From contig CAJTTT010000015.1 of the NCBI GenBank assembly GCA_910579285.1, positions 1 to 64,000 on the forward strand: a stretch of 64,000 nucleotides of DNA, read 5' to 3'. Of this stretch, positions 62,640 to 64,000 are shown piece after piece. The DNA is from an uncultured Lachnospiraceae bacterium (GTDB lineage Bacteria > Bacillota > Clostridia > Lachnospirales > Lachnospiraceae). The position numbers were made by a program, and so were the translations under genes. The notes beneath the pieces are model-generated. The model was not told where the DNA came from and searched no databases. It saw only the letters and a program-made list of their open reading frames with translations. How positions within the stretch are numbered: the stretch's first letter is position 1; each line of letters begins with the position of its first letter.

Positions 62640-64000
62640 ATGAAAAAAGCAAAATTATTATCCCTGTTTTTAGCAGGGTCTCTGCTGTTCCAGACAGCCG
62701 GAATCGATGCGATGGCAACCATGCCCTCCGAACCTGTTCCGATCAGCGAGACAATCGAGGACACCGACAATGATCTTTCTGACCAGCCCTCCGAAGACGA
62801 AGGGGAGGGAGAAGATATCGATGTGGAAGATACTAATCCCGACCAGCCCTCCGAAGGCGAAGGGGATGTAGAAGAGGAAAACCCTGATGTGGAAGACACT
62901 GATCCCGATCAGTCCTCCGAAGGCGAGGGGAACACAGAAGATACTGATGCGGAAGATACTGATCCCGACCAGCCCTCCGAAGGCGACGGGGACACAGAAG
63001 ATACCGATGCGGAAGACACTGACCCCGATCAGCCCTCTGAAGATGTAGATGTCGAAGAAGAGGAAACGGAAGACCCTGACGCGGAAGAAGACAGCGAAGA
63101 TTCCGTGTCAGAAAACACAGTCTCTGAAAATACCATATCCGAGAACACGCTTGCCGAGGATGAGACCAATGTTTTCTCTATTTTTCCCGGTTTAGGTGAT
63201 AGCTATACGCTTTCTTCCCAGCAGCTGGCTGACAAACGGGTACTTGCCTCCCATATGGGAGATGTTGTGAAGCTCCCTGCAACGGCGGTTGCAACGATTG
63301 CAGACTTCAAGGATGCCTCTGACAAATATAAGTCCGGCGAAGTCGTTTATCTGGCTGAAACCGAAGAAGAAGCCGAGCAGGTTGCTGCAGCTTTCGGCGG
63401 TACTCTGGACAGCTATTCCTATGAAGTAGCTGTAATCAGTCTGCCCGAGGAGGCGACAGTGGCGTTGGCTATCGCCGCCGCTGCGGATCCCGAGATCAAG
63501 CTTCCCGCCGTATGGCCCAACTACTACCAATATCTGCACGAAGACACAAACTCGTCAATCGAGTCACTGAAGCCTTCCGATCCTGATTTCGACAAACAGT
63601 GGATGCATGATTACATAGGCACCCGCTACGCCTGGGCCGCCGGATATAAAGGACAGGGTGTCAAAGTCGCTGTCATCGATACCGGTCTTGCCATGAATCA
63701 CGAAGACTTATCAACCAATGCTATTGCTGGTAAAAACTTTGTCGACGGCGCCGAAGGCACCTCCCAAACTACCGACAATGATGAACACGGCACCCATGTG
63801 GCCGGTATCATCGCCGCAGATGACAACGGCAAGGGCGTTGTCGGCATCGCGCCCGATGCACAGGTATGTGGATTCTGCGTCTTTCCGACAGGCGGCGGCG
63901 CTGATTCAGGGGATGTTATGCGTGCCATAAATGCCGCTGTCGCAGAAGACTACGATATTATAAATATGAGTCTGGGAAGCTCTTTCTATGACGCCAATTA
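62640..64000 (+). CDS. S8 family serine peptidase (subtilase), truncated by window edge
   Basis: Open to the end of the window (453 codons seen; the catalytic Ser lies beyond). ATG at 62640 with AGGAG upstream. Signal peptide to about residue 25, then an acidic repeat region 38-170 rich in DTDPDQPSEGEG, then SENT repeats. Prodomain about 185-300. Catalytic Asp347 (VAVIDTG) and His383 (HGTHVAGI) are in place. A secreted protease; probably co-expressed with the lipoprotein before it. Substrate unknown. Confidence 0.93.
   Translation, partial: MKKAKLLSLFLAGSLLFQTAGIDAMATMPSEPVPISETIEDTDNDLSDQPSEDEGEGEDIDVEDTNPDQPSEGEGDVEEENPDVEDTDPDQSSEGEGNTEDTDAEDTDPDQPSEGDGDTEDTDAEDTDPDQPSEDVDVEEEETEDPDAEEDSEDSVSENTVSENTISENTLAEDETNVFSIFPGLGDSYTLSSQQLADKRVLASHMGDVVKLPATAVATIADFKDASDKYKSGEVVYLAETEEEAEQVAAAFGGTLDSYSYEVAVISLPEEATVALAIAAAADPEIKLPAVWPNYYQYLHEDTNSSIESLKPSDPDFDKQWMHDYIGTRYAWAAGYKGQGVKVAVIDTGLAMNHEDLSTNAIAGKNFVDGAEGTSQTTDNDEHGTHVAGIIAADDNGKGVVGIAPDAQVCGFCVFPTGGGADSGDVMRAINAAVAEDYDIINMSLGSSFYDAN
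62780..63070 (+). repeat. degenerate repeat encoding an acidic linker
   Basis: DNA repeats of about 60-75 bp encode successive [E/D]DTDPDQPSEG-like units in the subtilase, about four copies. The region is strongly acidic with no hydrophobic residues, suggesting a flexible extracellular spacer or a calcium-rich linker. Confidence 0.8.

Overview
The window looks like a chromosomal segment of a spore-forming Gram-positive anaerobe of class Clostridia, most likely Lachnospiraceae. The basis is the combination of a sigma-H-type sporulation sigma factor, rubrerythrin, a clade II single-chain PurL, Clostridia-type lipoprotein and sugar transport genes, strong AGGAGG ribosome binding sites and a moderately high G+C content. 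The species cannot be named from sequence alone.

Layout. 1-393: 91-bp tandem repeats rich in hairpins. 489-4805: AraC regulator convergent to a CUT1 sugar ABC transporter. 5078-10049: tRNA-Thr, a TSUP permease, a dicarboxylate/amino acid symporter, sigH, ispF and a MATE pump. 10135-13152: a coenzyme A block (coaBC, coaX, an ECF S-component that is probably for pantothenate). 13318-19582: rubrerythrin, purC, a PIG-L deacetylase, an SPFH/ribbon-helix-helix operon and a secreted DUF5722 glycosidase-like protein. 19667-27656: a ribose/galactose-type ABC transporter co-oriented with a two-component system and two extra binding proteins. 27879-30929: trpB2 and a chemoreceptor with a CZB-like sensor. 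31075-41088: an eight-gene operon that makes siroheme from glutamyl-tRNA and starts with an 861-residue fusion of CoA-disulfide-reductase-like, rhodanese, siroheme sulfite/nitrite-reductase-like and ferredoxin modules. 41270-45037: a patchy accessory zone with a serine hydrolase lacking its nucleophile motif, a MerR-style promoter, an autoregulated-looking XRE operon, a collapsed toxin-antitoxin pair and an integrase remnant beside two tRNA genes. 45130-60812: tRNA-Met, tRNA-Val, argS, queH, a large unknown secreted protein, carB, carA, purL, a TetR regulator and an unknown gene. 61025-64000: a coiled-coil protein, a lipoprotein resembling a protease propeptide, and a subtilase that runs off the right edge.

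How parts work together. The siroheme operon plausibly supplies cofactor to the fused reductase at its head; no genes for the heme branch after uroporphyrinogen III are present. The rbs-like transporter has a paralogous lipoprotein next to a histidine kinase without an obvious large extracellular sensor domain, suggesting binding-protein-assisted sensing. The lipoprotein before the subtilase resembles the subtilase's own prodomain, suggesting a free-standing inhibitor or chaperone. The strongest candidates for undescribed biology are the siroheme/fusion-reductase operon, the propeptide-lipoprotein/subtilase pair, and the secreted Asp-loop protein downstream of carB. All assignments come from reading the sequence; no database search was run.
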